Assembly (NCBI GenBank): GCA_003216955.1 | Contig: QCHZ01000004.1 | Location: 62,001-126,000 of the forward strand | Direction: 5' to 3' | DNA length: 64,000 nucleotides | Source: Prochlorococcus sp. AG-402-I21 | GTDB taxonomy: Bacteria; Cyanobacteriota; Cyanobacteriia; PCC-6307; Cyanobiaceae | Part shown: one piece after another, positions 11,417-22,241 of the stretch | How positions within the stretch are numbered: position 1 is the stretch's first letter | Layout: each line of letters opens with the position of its first letter | Position numbers and translations under genes: made by a program | Notes under the pieces: generated by a model | What the model was told of the DNA's origin: nothing | Seen by the model: the letters and a program-made list of their open reading frames with translations, nothing else | Database searches by the model: none

Positions 11417-11728
11417 ATGGCAGCTGTATCTCTCAGCGTCTCCACTGTTAAGCCACTTGGAGATCGTGTATTTGTAAAAGTTTCTGAATCAGAAGAGAAG
11501 ACTGCAGGAGGCATTTTGCTTCCTGACACTGCTAAAGAGAAACCTCAAGTCGGTGAAGTTGCTCAGGTTGGTCCTGGAAAACGTAACGAGGATGGTTCAC
11601 GTCAATCTCCTGAAGTAAGTGTTGGAGACAAGGTTCTCTATAGTAAGTACGCAGGTACTGATATCAAGCTTGGCAGCGATGAATACGTACTTCTCTCTGA
11701 GAAAGATATTCTGGCTGTTGTCAATTAA
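11417..11728 (+). CDS. groES: co-chaperonin GroES
   Basis: The 10-kDa lid of the GroEL chaperonin. The 103-residue protein has the family pattern [23 protein letters not shown] with the mobile loop, followed by [15 protein letters not shown] and [17 protein letters not shown]. It precedes groEL by 62 bases, forming the standard bicistronic groESL operon. A K-box-like element lies upstream; no convincing CIRCE inverted repeat is present. Confidence 0.98.
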
Positions 11729-11775
11729 AACTCAGCTTTTGCTGTAGTCCAAACCAAAAAACTTTTCGAAATTAA

Positions 11776-13422
<1,647 letters not shown>

Positions 13423-13460
13423 TTATTATCATTATTAAATCTAACTTTGATTTCAATGAA

Positions 13461-13488
13461 GGACTGGGTTATTCCCAGTTCTTTTTTT
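13461..13488 (+). terminator. Rho-independent terminator after groEL
   Basis: A short hairpin (ACTGGG paired with CCCAGT, with one extra G-T closing pair) is followed at once by a run of seven T. It lies about 40 bases past the groEL stop codon and fits an intrinsic terminator for the groESL transcript. Confidence 0.8.
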
Positions 13489-13699
13489 GTCTAGTCAAAT
13501 AAATGTACAAAACATTTCCTAAATATATAATCGATACAAAACCAGGTGATTTTTGATTTAGAACAAAGTTTAGAATATATTTTTTAACAACATTGCATCT
13601 ATGGCCAGATTGAAGATGCTATTGGGAGCTAACGAGAATCAATTCATCTAGTTATTTTTTTCCTCTTACTTATTTAAGGCTTAAAAAGAGTTGTGACAT

Positions 13700-13930
13700 T
13701 TATTTTAACCATCCTGCGCTAAGAATAACAGCAAGGCTTAAAAATAAGATTAGACATGCCCAGGTCGCCCTATTTAAAGTCGATTCTGCACTACTTGCAC
13801 TTGTGAACATAGAGCTTCCACTAGATGCTAGACCACCCATCCCATCACCTTTTGGGCTATGAAGAAGAACTAATAATATTAGAAAAACTCCTGAAATTGC
13901 CCATGCCCAGGATAAAAGAGGAATGATCAT
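13700..13930 (-). CDS. secG: protein translocase subunit SecG
   Basis: Small accessory subunit of the SecYEG translocon. The 76 residues contain two hydrophobic helices (about 7-25 and 56-73) joined by a polar loop with the family-typical LLHSPKGDGMGGLASSGSS. It starts 12 bases after gpmI on the same strand, so it is probably expressed from the gpmI promoter. Confidence 0.9.
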   Translation of the reverse strand: MIIPLLSWAWAISGVFLILLVLLHSPKGDGMGGLASSGSSMFTSASSAESTLNRATWACLILFLSLAVILSAGWLK

Positions 13931-13941
13931 TTTTTTATTTA

Positions 13942-15567
13942 TTATGCGGGTTGAGGAATAAGATTTGGCTTTTGAGGTAAATTAATTGGTTCAATAAGTG
14001 TTGAGCCAGTCATTGCTTTTGGTTTTGGTAAATTCAATAGGTGTAGAAGAGTTGGGGCTAAATCAGATAATCCTCCTCCGCACTCTCTAAGTTTTATGTC
14101 ATTGCCATAACCTTTTAATTTACGTTTTTCACCTTCTACAAGTATAACTGGCACAGGATTTGTTGTATGTGCAGTCCATGGTTGGCCATCTGGTCCTAAC
14201 ATCATTTCGGAATTACCATGATCAGCTGTTATTAGTAGTGAGCCACCTAGCTTACCTATTGAATTTAATAGTTTTCCAACGCAACTATCAACTTTTTCAT
14301 TAGCTTTAATAGCTGCTTTCATTATTCCAGAATGTCCAACCATATCTGGGTTAGCAAAATTAATTACCACTAGTGAGTAAATTCCAGTCTCAATTGCTCT
14401 GATGCAACTATCAGTTAGCTCATCTGCTGACATTTCAGGCTGTTGATCATAAGTTGCAACTCTTGGAGATGGAACAAGGTGTCTTACCTCTCCTTTTAGT
14501 GGCTTTTCGATACCCCCATTCAAAAAATATGTTACGTGGGGATACTTTTCGGTTTCAGCTGTTCGATATTGATTTAGTCCATGACTAGAGACTACTTGAC
14601 CTAATAAATCATTCAGTGGCTCAGGTGGAAAAGCGACTGATACAGGGAGACCAGATTCGTATTGTGTAAAAGTCAGTAAGTCAATATCTCTTTTGTTTTG
14701 TCTCTCAAAGCCATCAAAATCTTTTAACTTAAGAGCCTTTACCAATTGCCTTGCTCTGTCGGGGCGAAAATTAAAAAAAATTACTCCATCTCCATCCTTT
14801 AAGAAAGAGGGGGAAAGCCTAACAGGTTCAATAAATTCATCAGTAATACCTTCTTCATAGCTTTTATTTATAGTTTCTTCTGCTGAAAGATCGCTAATCA
14901 CAAAGTTTGGATCAGTAAGTAATTCGTAAGCTTTTAAAGTCCTTTCCCATCGATTATCTCGATCCATAGCCCAATATCTTCCGCAAATTGAAGAAATCTC
15001 TCCTATACCAGTTGATTTGATTGTATCTTCTATTCTCTTTATATATTTTGAAGCACTTTTTGCAGAGGTGTCTCTTCCATCTGTGAAAAGGTGTAATGAG
15101 ACATTTGTTAACTCTTTTTCAGCTGCCCATAGCAATAATCCGCACAAATGATTGATATGGCTATGAACCCCACCATCGGAGCAAAGTCCCATGATATGAA
15201 GAGTTCCTTCTCTATTCTTTAAAGTTTTAGAAAATTCATTAAGAGCAGTATTTTTAATTAATTTATTTTCTTTAACTGTATTGGATATTCGGACTAATTC
15301 TTGCTGAATTATCCTACCTGCTCCGATAGTTAGATGTCCAACTTCAGAATTACCCATTTGATTATCTGGTAATCCAACATCTGCACCACTAGCTTCAATA
15401 AGAGTGTGAGGATATGCATGCCATAAAGCATCCATTACAGGGGTAGATGCTTGTTTAATAGAGTTGTGATTAGCTTCTTCAGAGTGCCCCCAACCATCAA
15501 GTATCGCCAACACAACTGGCGCTACTTTGCCTTTGCTTATTGAAACAGCGGCGTTACTAGTTGACAT
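13942..15567 (-). CDS. gpmI: 2,3-bisphosphoglycerate-independent phosphoglycerate mutase
   Basis: Interconverts 3- and 2-phosphoglycerate in lower glycolysis using two Mn2+ ions. The 541-residue protein has the N-terminal metal site AILDGWG with the nucleophile region [18 protein letters not shown] (serine at position 74). VDRARQ-like [29 protein letters not shown] and the C-terminal metal site [11 protein letters not shown] follow. Length matches the cyanobacterial form. secG follows at 12 bases. Confidence 0.97.
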   Translation of the reverse strand: MSTSNAAVSISKGKVAPVVLAILDGWGHSEEANHNSIKQASTPVMDALWHAYPHTLIEASGADVGLPDNQMGNSEVGHLTIGAGRIIQQELVRISNTVKENKLIKNTALNEFSKTLKNREGTLHIMGLCSDGGVHSHINHLCGLLLWAAEKELTNVSLHLFTDGRDTSAKSASKYIKRIEDTIKSTGIGEISSICGRYWAMDRDNRWERTLKAYELLTDPNFVISDLSAEETINKSYEEGITDEFIEPVRLSPSFLKDGDGVIFFNFRPDRARQLVKALKLKDFDGFERQNKRDIDLLTFTQYESGLPVSVAFPPEPLNDLLGQVVSSHGLNQYRTAETEKYPHVTYFLNGGIEKPLKGEVRHLVPSPRVATYDQQPEMSADELTDSCIRAIETGIYSLVVINFANPDMVGHSGIMKAAIKANEKVDSCVGKLLNSIGKLGGSLLITADHGNSEMMLGPDGQPWTAHTTNPVPVILVEGEKRKLKGYGNDIKLRECGGGLSDLAPTLLHLLNLPKPKAMTGSTLIEPINLPQKPNLIPQPA

Positions 15568-15728
15568 TCAAAGAAATTGGTTACTAAATAATGTTTTTCT
15601 TTTGTATTAAATTACTTCCTAATAGGTAAAGAGGCTAATAGTTTGATGTTTGGTTAGCTTTTCCCTATTAGATTGGAAAAGTATTTCAGCTATTCCTAAG
15701 AAAAAATAAAATTTTTAGGACTTAAAAA

Positions 15729-16280
15729 ATGCCTGATGAAGCCATAAAAAAAGAGATAGAAATCCTCTCAAAAGAAGAACTTGATAGAACCATAAAAAGA
15801 TTGGCTTCTCAAATTTTGGAGAAAATACCAAATATTAATTCATTATTGCTAGTCGGAATTCCAACTAGAGGGGTTTATCTATCTAAATTGTTAGCACAAT
15901 ATTTAGAGGAATTATCTGGTCAGGCAGTCGAGAATGGTTGTTTAGACCCTACTTTTCATAGAGATGATCTTGCTAGAGTTGGTACTCGCATTGCTCAAGT
16001 GACTGATTTACCCTCTTCTGTTGATAATAGAGAAGTCGTTCTAATTGATGATGTTATTTACACAGGAAGAACTATCAAAGCAGCATTAGAGGCTCTTCAT
16101 TTATGGGGCAGGGCAAAAAGAGTTATGCTTCTAGCGTTGGTAGATAGGGGACACAGAGAAGTTCCAATACAACCAGACTTTTGTGGACGTGTGGTGCCAA
16201 CTAGTAAGGATGAGACTATTGATCTTAAATTGAGAGAAGTTGATGGAGAAGAGGGAATCTTTTTATGTAAAAAACTATAG
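15729..16280 (+). CDS. pyrR: PyrR family uracil phosphoribosyltransferase / pyrimidine regulator
   Basis: A 183-residue type I phosphoribosyltransferase. The PRPP-binding loop is VVLIDDVIYTGRTIKAAL (about 98-115), and GIPTRGVYLSKLLA and RVGTRIAQVTDLPSSVDNREV are typical of PyrR. In Gram-positive bacteria PyrR binds pyr mRNA and also makes UMP from uracil. Here no pyr gene is adjacent and I see no attenuator in the upstream spacer, so the regulatory role is unproven in this organism. It stands alone, divergent from gpmI and convergent with the Hsp70-like gene. Confidence 0.88.
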   Translation: MPDEAIKKEIEILSKEELDRTIKRLASQILEKIPNINSLLLVGIPTRGVYLSKLLAQYLEELSGQAVENGCLDPTFHRDDLARVGTRIAQVTDLPSSVDNREVVLIDDVIYTGRTIKAALEALHLWGRAKRVMLLALVDRGHREVPIQPDFCGRVVPTSKDETIDLKLREVDGEEGIFLCKKL

Positions 16281-16309
16281 ATTATTAATAATAAAAATTT
16301 ATAAGAAAA

Positions 16310-17974
16310 TTATCTGATATCTCCAAGATTATAAATTACTATTTCATTATTATTTCGTAAATCAATACCTTTAACTTCAAGTTGACAATGGTCATTAATA
16401 TTAAACATTAATTTAATGCAGTCTTGACCAATTTCACCAGGAGGGTCCAGAGGAATTGATATGACAGTATTATTTATCTTCTTGATTTTCTCGTTAGATT
16501 CAATTGTTTGTAAAGTGGGTAATCCATTAATATAAATAATCTCATTTGACCCTTGTTCCTGAGGTTCTCCAATAATTAAATCTATGCTTAATTGATTATT
16601 TATACTTGCAGCTAAAATGATTTCTAAAGGTTTATTTGTTGGCCATGTTTGACCTGCTAGAAAAAGAGGATGCCATATATGTTTTTCATTTTTTTTATTC
16701 CAGCATCTCAAGCTCACTCCTTTATTAAGAACATCTTTTACTTGAACACCAGGTGTTAGATTTAATGCTCCCAATGCAATTGCTTCTATAGGGGGAGGAG
16801 TCAAGAAAGGTATGGAATTACATATATCACTTAAATAATTTTTGATTAAAGGTATACGAGATCCTCCTCCTACTAAGACAACACTATCAAGATCTTTTAA
16901 TTCACATGAATTTCGTTTTGCAGCATTAATAGTTTGTTTGAAGAGTTTTTCAATACTTTTTAGGAGTCCTTTTTCTATAAGTAAGTCTTCAAGTCCTTTT
17001 TTAGATAGCTTTAAAAACTTTTCTTCATTGTTAGTATTTTGTACTTGTTTAGTGATAATTAATGTCTCTTTTATATTTATATTGCTTAATTCACATTTGA
17101 GTTCTTCGGCCTTTCTCAGTATTGAATTAGTTGGTTTCTCTTCTGGTAATAAATGATGAGATATCCATCTGTCTATATCTTTCCCTCCTAACCGAAGTCC
17201 TGATTTCCCTAAAACTTTTGCTGTACGAAGAACTTGTGTACTTTTTCCCTCTAAATTATTTCCGTCAAATCTGACAAGTTGAGCAATTGGTGAAGCTTGT
17301 CCTTCTCCTCCCTCTAAAGCAACAATTGACATATCAATTGTGCTTCCTCCAAAATCTAAAACAAGTAATGTTGAACCAGGCTTTAGCCCAGCACCCATTG
17401 CAGCGGCTGTAGGTTCATCAACTAATGCAATTTCTTTTACTTTTAAGGAATTACATATATTAACTAACCAATTTCTATATTCTCGATATGTATCAACTGG
17501 AGCAGTTAATACTAGTCTTTTGATGTTTACCTTCTCCGATACTTTCTTCCAAATATTATGAATTAAAATTTCTCCTGCCTTCTCTGGTGCGATTTTTGAA
17601 TCATATATAGGTTCAATTTTGGTAGAACCTATCCATCTTTTAAAATCTTGACTTAAGTTTTTTTCTTTTTCATTAATGAGATTTAAATCTATAACTTGTT
17701 GCCCAATTAAATAGCATTCTTCTTTTTCTGATGATTTATAAATTAAGCTTGGAATCTCTCCTGGAGCTCTACTAATTGGAGGTAGATCTAGAAGTTCAGG
17801 AGGTTGACCATTCTCTTTTTGAAAAACAACTACTGTTGTTGAACTCCCTAAATCGATGGCTAATGTTCCAAAATCATTTGTATTGATTTCAGGTCGATGG
17901 ATGTTTTCAAATTGATTGACTTTATTCTTTTCCATCTTTAATAGTGAATTTTTAATAGGTGCAGCAAAAATCAA
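16310..17974 (-). CDS. Hsp70/DnaK-like chaperone ATPase
   Basis: A 554-residue member of the Hsp70/actin fold. The phosphate-1 loop is LAIDLGSSTTVVVF, the connect region is VDEPTAAAMGAGLKPGSTLLVLDFGGSTIDMS and the adenosine motif is VVLVGGGSRIPLIKNYL. A shortened beta-rich C-terminal part replaces a full DnaK substrate domain and lid, so it is shorter than DnaK (about 630). It is therefore a DnaK-like paralogue, not the housekeeping DnaK. The first residues before MEKNKVN may not be translated; an in-frame ATG at 17935 would give a start closer to the domain. Confidence 0.82.
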   Translation of the reverse strand: MIFAAPIKNSLLKMEKNKVNQFENIHRPEINTNDFGTLAIDLGSSTTVVVFQKENGQPPELLDLPPISRAPGEIPSLIYKSSEKEECYLIGQQVIDLNLINEKEKNLSQDFKRWIGSTKIEPIYDSKIAPEKAGEILIHNIWKKVSEKVNIKRLVLTAPVDTYREYRNWLVNICNSLKVKEIALVDEPTAAAMGAGLKPGSTLLVLDFGGSTIDMSIVALEGGEGQASPIAQLVRFDGNNLEGKSTQVLRTAKVLGKSGLRLGGKDIDRWISHHLLPEEKPTNSILRKAEELKCELSNINIKETLIITKQVQNTNNEEKFLKLSKKGLEDLLIEKGLLKSIEKLFKQTINAAKRNSCELKDLDSVVLVGGGSRIPLIKNYLSDICNSIPFLTPPPIEAIALGALNLTPGVQVKDVLNKGVSLRCWNKKNEKHIWHPLFLAGQTWPTNKPLEIILAASINNQLSIDLIIGEPQEQGSNEIIYINGLPTLQTIESNEKIKKINNTVISIPLDPPGEIGQDCIKLMFNINDHCQLEVKGIDLRNNNEIVIYNLGDIR

Positions 17975-18081
17975 GCAAAATTAAGTGAGTCTAGAAAAAC
18001 TAACATCACTGTCATTATTTGGCGAAAAATATAGAAATGAACGATTCTCTCCTAGAATAAAGTAACAATAAAGTTTTAAGT

Positions 18082-18315
18082 GTGATTAAGTCAGGTTCAG
18101 GTGTTAATTCCAAGGATTTAGCAAAAAGAGGTGAGAGTCTCATCAGACATGCCACTAATCGCTACCTAACTACTGTGAGAATTGCTTTTAGAGCCAAGCA
18201 AAGAAGATTTGATGATTTTGATGGGCTTTTAGAAGAGTCAACAGTCAAGCCAGTACAAAGAGCCATCATTGAACTAAGTGATGAACAAGATCAGCCTGAT
18301 CTATTACCTGGTTAG
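18082..18315 (+). CDS. rpoZ: RNA polymerase omega subunit
   Basis: A 77-residue protein starting at GTG and containing [20 protein letters not shown] and [16 protein letters not shown], the cyanobacterial RpoZ pattern. Omega aids assembly and stability of RNA polymerase. Its TAG stop is followed with no gap by the GTG of the DUF1818 gene, an arrangement that implies translational coupling. Confidence 0.93.
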   Translation: MIKSGSGVNSKDLAKRGESLIRHATNRYLTTVRIAFRAKQRRFDDFDGLLEESTVKPVQRAIIELSDEQDQPDLLPG

Positions 18316-18696
18316 GTGATCAAAAAAGAAGGTCCAGGTTGGAGAATAATTAGAGATTCATCAAGAGATAATTTTGTTACGCTCATAGGAGGCGAAAATT
18401 GGGCGATAGAGTTGAATAAATTTGAGTGGGAAAATCTAGTTAAGGTAGTAATAGGTGTTTCTGATCAATACAAATCAGTTAAAGAACAATTAATGGGTGA
18501 TGAGGAAATATTGTTGGAATTGGAACGTAGCCCTTGGTTTGCAATTTTGAAAGGTGATCAATATGGATGGAACCTTAGGTTGATCTTGAGTGGTAATGAT
18601 TTATTACATCGAGGAGCAGAGGTCTATTGGCCTAGAAATGTGACTAACCATGTTGTTAGTGCAATGAGAATAATGTGGGATTCAGACTATTTGTGA
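18316..18696 (+). CDS. DUF1818 family protein
   Basis: A 126-residue cyanobacterial protein with a GTG start. It shows the family features GPGWRIIRDSSRDNFVTLIGGENWAIEL near the N-terminus and ERSPWFAILKGDQYGWNLRLIL in the second half. The sequence suggests a small alpha/beta soluble protein. No function is established to my knowledge. Zero spacing to rpoZ makes cotranslation likely. Confidence 0.78.
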   Translation: MIKKEGPGWRIIRDSSRDNFVTLIGGENWAIELNKFEWENLVKVVIGVSDQYKSVKEQLMGDEEILLELERSPWFAILKGDQYGWNLRLILSGNDLLHRGAEVYWPRNVTNHVVSAMRIMWDSDYL

Positions 18697-18756
18697 GAGA
18701 ACTTAACTAAAAGTTTTTCAAATTTTTCCCCAAATCTAAGTTGAATCAACTCACAT

Positions 18757-18811
18757 TTTTTCCACAGGATTAATCCAATTAATTAGGCTCAGACTATTTT
18801 CTGTGGAAAAA
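18757..18811. repeat. inverted pair of DnaA-box-like motifs
   Basis: TTTTTCCACAG at 18757-18767 and its perfect reverse complement CTGTGGAAAAA at 18801-18811 are separated by 33 bases. The 9-base core TTTTCCACA is a DnaA-box variant associated with cyanobacteria. The pair sits in a 300-base gene-poor spacer between the DUF1818 and DUF2811 genes. It could also be a simple stem-loop. No dnaA or dnaN is in the window. Confidence 0.4.
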
Positions 18812-19000
18812 GAGTGGCGTCGATAACTCAGATTTGGCTTTTAAATGACATTGGCGCTAAAGATAAGTAAGGCTTATGCTTTCTTCCTGAATGCAGTTGA
18901 GTGCTTGATCTGAGAATGAGACGCTTCGAGAATGTGTTTTTTGTTGATTTGATTTTGAGAGTAGCTTGGGGATTGATTAAATCTTCGAAAAGCCTTTTTG

Positions 19001-19264
19001 ATGAAAAATATTGATTTTACTGAAGAAAAAAGCTTGATCCAAAGTTCGGAAGTTTTGGAATCAGAGAATACAATTAGTTTTCAAACAGAAATACCCAAGC
19101 AGATTCAACAAGCGATGAAGGTTTATATTGAGGAACATCCAAATTGGGACCAATACAGGCTTTTACAAGCTGCGCTTGCTGGGTTTTTGATCCAAAATGG
19201 TATCAGTTCTAGATTGATAACACGTCTTTATATTGGGAATATGTTTGGATCTCATTCTTTCTAA
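19001..19264 (+). CDS. DUF2811 family protein
   Basis: An 87-residue protein of a small cyanobacterial family. The conserved part is VSFQTEIPKQI-like SFQTEIPKQIQQAMKVYIEEHP, NWDQYRLLQAALAGFLIQNG and ITRLYIGNMF, which reads as a compact helical domain. A TTG directly abuts the ATG at 19001; I choose the ATG. It ends 2 bases before the convergent EVE-domain gene. Function unknown. Confidence 0.75.
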   Translation: MKNIDFTEEKSLIQSSEVLESENTISFQTEIPKQIQQAMKVYIEEHPNWDQYRLLQAALAGFLIQNGISSRLITRLYIGNMFGSHSF

Positions 19265-19265
19265 A

Positions 19266-19739
19266 TTAATTTTTCTTGAGCTTATTTAGAAGCTCTAAAG
19301 CAATATCTTGATTGACTGGCATGATTGAAAGTCTGTTTCCTTTGCGAACTAGTGTTAGTTGTTCAGACGTATAAGTTTCAGATAGCTCCTTTAAAGTAAT
19401 CATATTTTTAAACTCACAGATAAATTTAGTTTTCACGCAATCCCAACGAGGATTATCTCTCTTGGATTTTTTGTCAAAGTACTTTGAACTTTCATCAAAC
19501 TGAAATGGGTCGATTAAGTTTGTCTCAATAATTTCCATCAGACCAACTATTCCAGGAGGCTTAGTATTTGAATGATAAAAAAAAGCTTGATCACCAATTT
19601 CCATTGATCTCATAAAGTTTCTAGCCTGATAATTACGAATTCCATCCCAGATGGTTTCTTTTTCCTTTTCTAAATCTTTAATACTGTAAGCATCTGGCTC
19701 ACTTTTCATTAGCCAATAGTTAATCTCCTTTGTTGCCAT
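19266..19739 (-). CDS. EVE domain protein
   Basis: A 157-residue EVE-fold protein, a PUA-related domain thought to bind modified nucleotides in RNA or DNA. Diagnostic pieces are NYWLMKSEPDAYSIKDL at the start, WDGIRNYQARNFMRSM, GDQAFFYHSNTKPPGIVG and RWDCVKTKF. The 5' end of this gene is repeated, at about 87 percent identity over 55 bases, upstream of the sdhA-like gene at 21702-21756. This suggests a rearrangement here. The coding copy itself is intact. Confidence 0.9.
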   Translation of the reverse strand: MATKEINYWLMKSEPDAYSIKDLEKEKETIWDGIRNYQARNFMRSMEIGDQAFFYHSNTKPPGIVGLMEIIETNLIDPFQFDESSKYFDKKSKRDNPRWDCVKTKFICEFKNMITLKELSETYTSEQLTLVRKGNRLSIMPVNQDIALELLNKLKKN

Positions 19740-19752
19740 GGGATCTCAGCGA
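19698..19752. repeat. direct repeat, copy A (5' end of EVE gene)
   Basis: These 55 bases align without gaps to 21702-21756 with seven mismatches. The copy spans the EVE start codon and its first 14 codons plus 13 bases of upstream sequence. Together with copy B it brackets the sdhA-like gene. Confidence 0.75.
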
Positions 19753-19859
19753 TATTGCAATGTGTGGATGGTGTGTGGATGGCTTAATATTCTCACCCCT
19801 ATTTCTTTATTCTATTTGAAAAAGGTTTTTGCTAGTAGTTACCAAAATATTAAATACGA

Positions 19860-21617
19860 CTATTCAAGTAATTTATTTTTGAGATTAATGATTTTGTTTG
19901 TTTGGTTGATAATATTTTCAAGATCCTTTCTTAATGGAGAAATATATCGTTTTGAAATTTCTAAATCCGAAGTTTGTTTATTCAACTTGACGTAGTAATT
20001 GCATTTTTCATCAGTATTTAATTCCTTATAGTCACTCCTTTGGTGCGAACCTCTACTTTCACATCTGCTTAACGCTGATAGGATTGTGGCTTCGGCAGAA
20101 ATTAATGATGCTTCTAAATCAAAGATCTGAACTAGGTCATCACAATTTTGATAGTCAATTCTAACATCAACGTCTTTAATAATATTCTTGATGTCTACAA
20201 TCTTCTTTAGTCCTGACTCTAATAATTTTTTACTTTTAATCACACCACAATGTTTCCACATGACGCTACTTAATTCATGTTGTAAAGGCTTGGCTAATTC
20301 TGTACCTTTATTTATGAAGTTATTTATGTGCTCATGGGCATTTTTTATTGAAATATCAGATCTTACTTGTGATTGTAATTGGTTTGAATAATTAACACTA
20401 GCCATCGCTGCCCTCTTCCCAAAAATTAAAATTTCGGCGAGAGAATTACCTCCTAGACGATTTGCACCATGTAATCCACCAGCTACTTCTCCTGCGGCAT
20501 ATAATCCTCTAATTGATGTGCAATGTTCTTCTGGACTTATCACAATACCCCCCATTGAATAGTGTGCTGTTGGAGCTACTTCCATTGGTTCTTTTGAAAT
20601 GTCTAGCATTTGTGCATCTAAAAACTGCCTGTAAATACTTGGTATTTTTTGCATTATGAAATCTTTACTCTTATGACTTATATCTAGATACACACCTCCG
20701 TTAGGGGTACCTCGTCCTTCGGCTATTTCTGTGTAATTAGCCACAGCGACTCTATCTCTAGTTGAAAGCTCCATTCTATCTTTATCATAATTAACCATGA
20801 ATCGTTCCCCTTGGTTGTTTATAAGTTTTCCTCCTTCCCCTCGAACTGCTTCTGTGACTAATGTTCCTGCAATCTCTTCAGGGAAAAGCATGCCTGAGGG
20901 GTGAAATTGAACCATTTCCATATCTCTTAATTCACAACCTGCTTTGAGACTTAAGTACAATCCGTCTCCTGTATTTTCTTTTTTTCTAGAAGAACTTCGT
21001 CTCCATATTTTTGTATGACCTCCTGTGCAAAGAATAACTGCATCAGCTAAATGTACTGTCCTTTCAGCTGTACTTGTATCGAATGACATAGCTCCAAAGC
21101 AAATCTCATCTCTTATAAGAACCTCAGTGACGTATTGGTTGTCATGAATTGGAATATTTAAAGACTCTGCTTTTTTAAGAAGTGTTTTTAAAATTGATAA
21201 ACCTGTGAAATCTCCTGAGTAACAAGTCCTTCTGTATGAATGAGCTCCAAAAAATCTTTGATCAAGAAGTCCATTTTTTAATTTTGCAAAATTTGCTCCC
21301 CATTGATCTATTTCTTGAACAAGTGATGGAGACTCTTTAGCCATTATCTCAATTTGGGATGCGTCTCCAAGTCCATACCCCTCTATATAAGTATCTGCAA
21401 AATGTTGTTCCCAAGAATCTTCTTGATCGACATTGCCAAATGCGGCATTAATTCCGCCTGCAGCCAAAACAGTATGCGAATCTGTCTTTGCTCGCTTTCC
21501 TAGTACCGATACTTGAAGTCCGGCGAGCTTGACTTCAATAGCAGCTCTTAACCCTGCACCTCCACAGCCAATTACCAAGACATTTGAAATTTGAGTTGTG
21601 TGGTTATGATTTGTCAT
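19860..21617 (-). CDS. sdhA: succinate dehydrogenase / fumarate reductase flavoprotein subunit
   Basis: A 585-residue FAD-dependent protein. The dinucleotide site is VIGCGGAGLRAAIEV, and DSHTVLAAGGINAAFG contains H48, the residue that holds covalent FAD in SdhA/FrdA and is absent from L-aspartate oxidase. Further motifs are RRTCYSGDFTG, GGVYLDISHKS, EVAPTAHYSMGGI and GANRLGGNSLAEILIFGKRAA. It would oxidise succinate to fumarate in the membrane complex. No iron-sulphur or anchor subunit is next to it, so partners must be encoded elsewhere. The gene lies between two copies of a 55-base direct repeat. Confidence 0.88.
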   Translation of the reverse strand: MTNHNHTTQISNVLVIGCGGAGLRAAIEVKLAGLQVSVLGKRAKTDSHTVLAAGGINAAFGNVDQEDSWEQHFADTYIEGYGLGDASQIEIMAKESPSLVQEIDQWGANFAKLKNGLLDQRFFGAHSYRRTCYSGDFTGLSILKTLLKKAESLNIPIHDNQYVTEVLIRDEICFGAMSFDTSTAERTVHLADAVILCTGGHTKIWRRSSSRKKENTGDGLYLSLKAGCELRDMEMVQFHPSGMLFPEEIAGTLVTEAVRGEGGKLINNQGERFMVNYDKDRMELSTRDRVAVANYTEIAEGRGTPNGGVYLDISHKSKDFIMQKIPSIYRQFLDAQMLDISKEPMEVAPTAHYSMGGIVISPEEHCTSIRGLYAAGEVAGGLHGANRLGGNSLAEILIFGKRAAMASVNYSNQLQSQVRSDISIKNAHEHINNFINKGTELAKPLQHELSSVMWKHCGVIKSKKLLESGLKKIVDIKNIIKDVDVRIDYQNCDDLVQIFDLEASLISAEATILSALSRCESRGSHQRSDYKELNTDEKCNYYVKLNKQTSDLEISKRYISPLRKDLENIINQTNKIINLKNKLLE

Positions 21618-21695
21618 TGATTTTTCTGAAAATAATTCAAAGTTTTTCTTGTGTTGGGATAGAAATTATTGATTATTTTTAACCTTATCTCCTCA

Positions 21696-21743
21696 TTAGG
21701 ACTCACTTTTCATTAGGCAATAGTTGATCTCCTGTGATGCCAT
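21696..21743 (-). pseudogene. truncated EVE gene 5' fragment
   Basis: Read on the minus strand this encodes MASQEINYCLMKSES then a stop. This corresponds residue by residue to the first 15 residues of the intact EVE protein (MATKEINYWLMKSEP). Homology stops after the premature TAA. It is best explained as the remnant of a duplicated or disrupted EVE gene left upstream of sdhA. Confidence 0.7.
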
Positions 21744-21756
21744 GTTATCTCACCGA
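21702..21756. repeat. direct repeat, copy B
   Basis: Matches copy A at 19698-19752 at 48 of 55 positions in the same orientation. Recombination between the copies would delete about 2 kb including sdhA and rejoin an EVE 5' end. Confidence 0.75.
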
Positions 21757-21940
21757 AAACGTGAAGCTCGAATGAAACTTGTTATAGTTTTATCCCTTTA
21801 CATTATCCCTTGTGGGGAGATTGAGTCCCTGTACTATTCGCAATTTGACTTCAAGTATTTCTATTAAATATCAAAGAAGCAAAATAATCTTATTATTATC
21901 AGCTATAAATAAGTCTCTATGTCTACTATTCCGTGTCGAA

Positions 21941-22207
21941 ATGAGTCGTTTCCCCCTTTACAGAATGTATAGTTGTGGAATTAGGCATCAAAAATTGGCG
22001 ATATGTACTTGTGATGAAAGTTCTTTTGATTGGACTTATGACTAGCAGGAGACTTGTTTATTGCTTGAAGGTGGGCTAACTGTTACTCCTGAAGGAGAAG
22101 AATCTTTGAAGTTTGGAGCAGGTGGCCTAATTATATTTCTTGCAGGAATGTACTGTAGATGTTGTGTTCACAAGGCAGTACGTAAGTATTATCGTTTTGG
22201 GGATTAA
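21941..22207 (+). pseudogene. cupin (DUF861/EutQ-like) gene with in-frame stop
   Basis: The frame from ATG 21941 (another ATG at 21965) encodes ICTCDESSFDWTYD, then TAG at 22043-22045. It then continues in the same frame as QETCLLLEGG, LTVTPEGEESLKFGAGGL and VHKAVRKYYRFGD before TAA at 22205-22207. Joined, this is the classic small cupin_3 pattern (WTC...S.FDW.YD..ETC..LEG.V.VTPEGGE...FGAGDLV.F). Several conserved residues have drifted, for example GGL for GDL and CRC for the usual CTW. That supports decay over a sequencing error. Confidence 0.75.
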
Positions 22208-22241
22208 ATTCTGATACTTATCGCTCAATAGAATTCAAGTT

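Noticed and set aside
13601-13651. 16-codon ATG frame between groEL and secG
   Set aside because: Too short and without a ribosome-binding site.
19760-19784. Short tandem repeat TGTGTGGATGG
   Set aside because: Only two imperfect units; likely chance.
19738-19995. 85-codon plus-strand frame between the EVE and sdhA genes
   Set aside because: Overlaps the end of sdhA in antisense and has no protein-like conservation signal.
19860-21617. L-aspartate oxidase (nadB) as the identity of the flavoprotein
   Set aside because: The covalent-FAD histidine context SHTVLAAGG and the 585-residue length fit SdhA/FrdA better than NadB.
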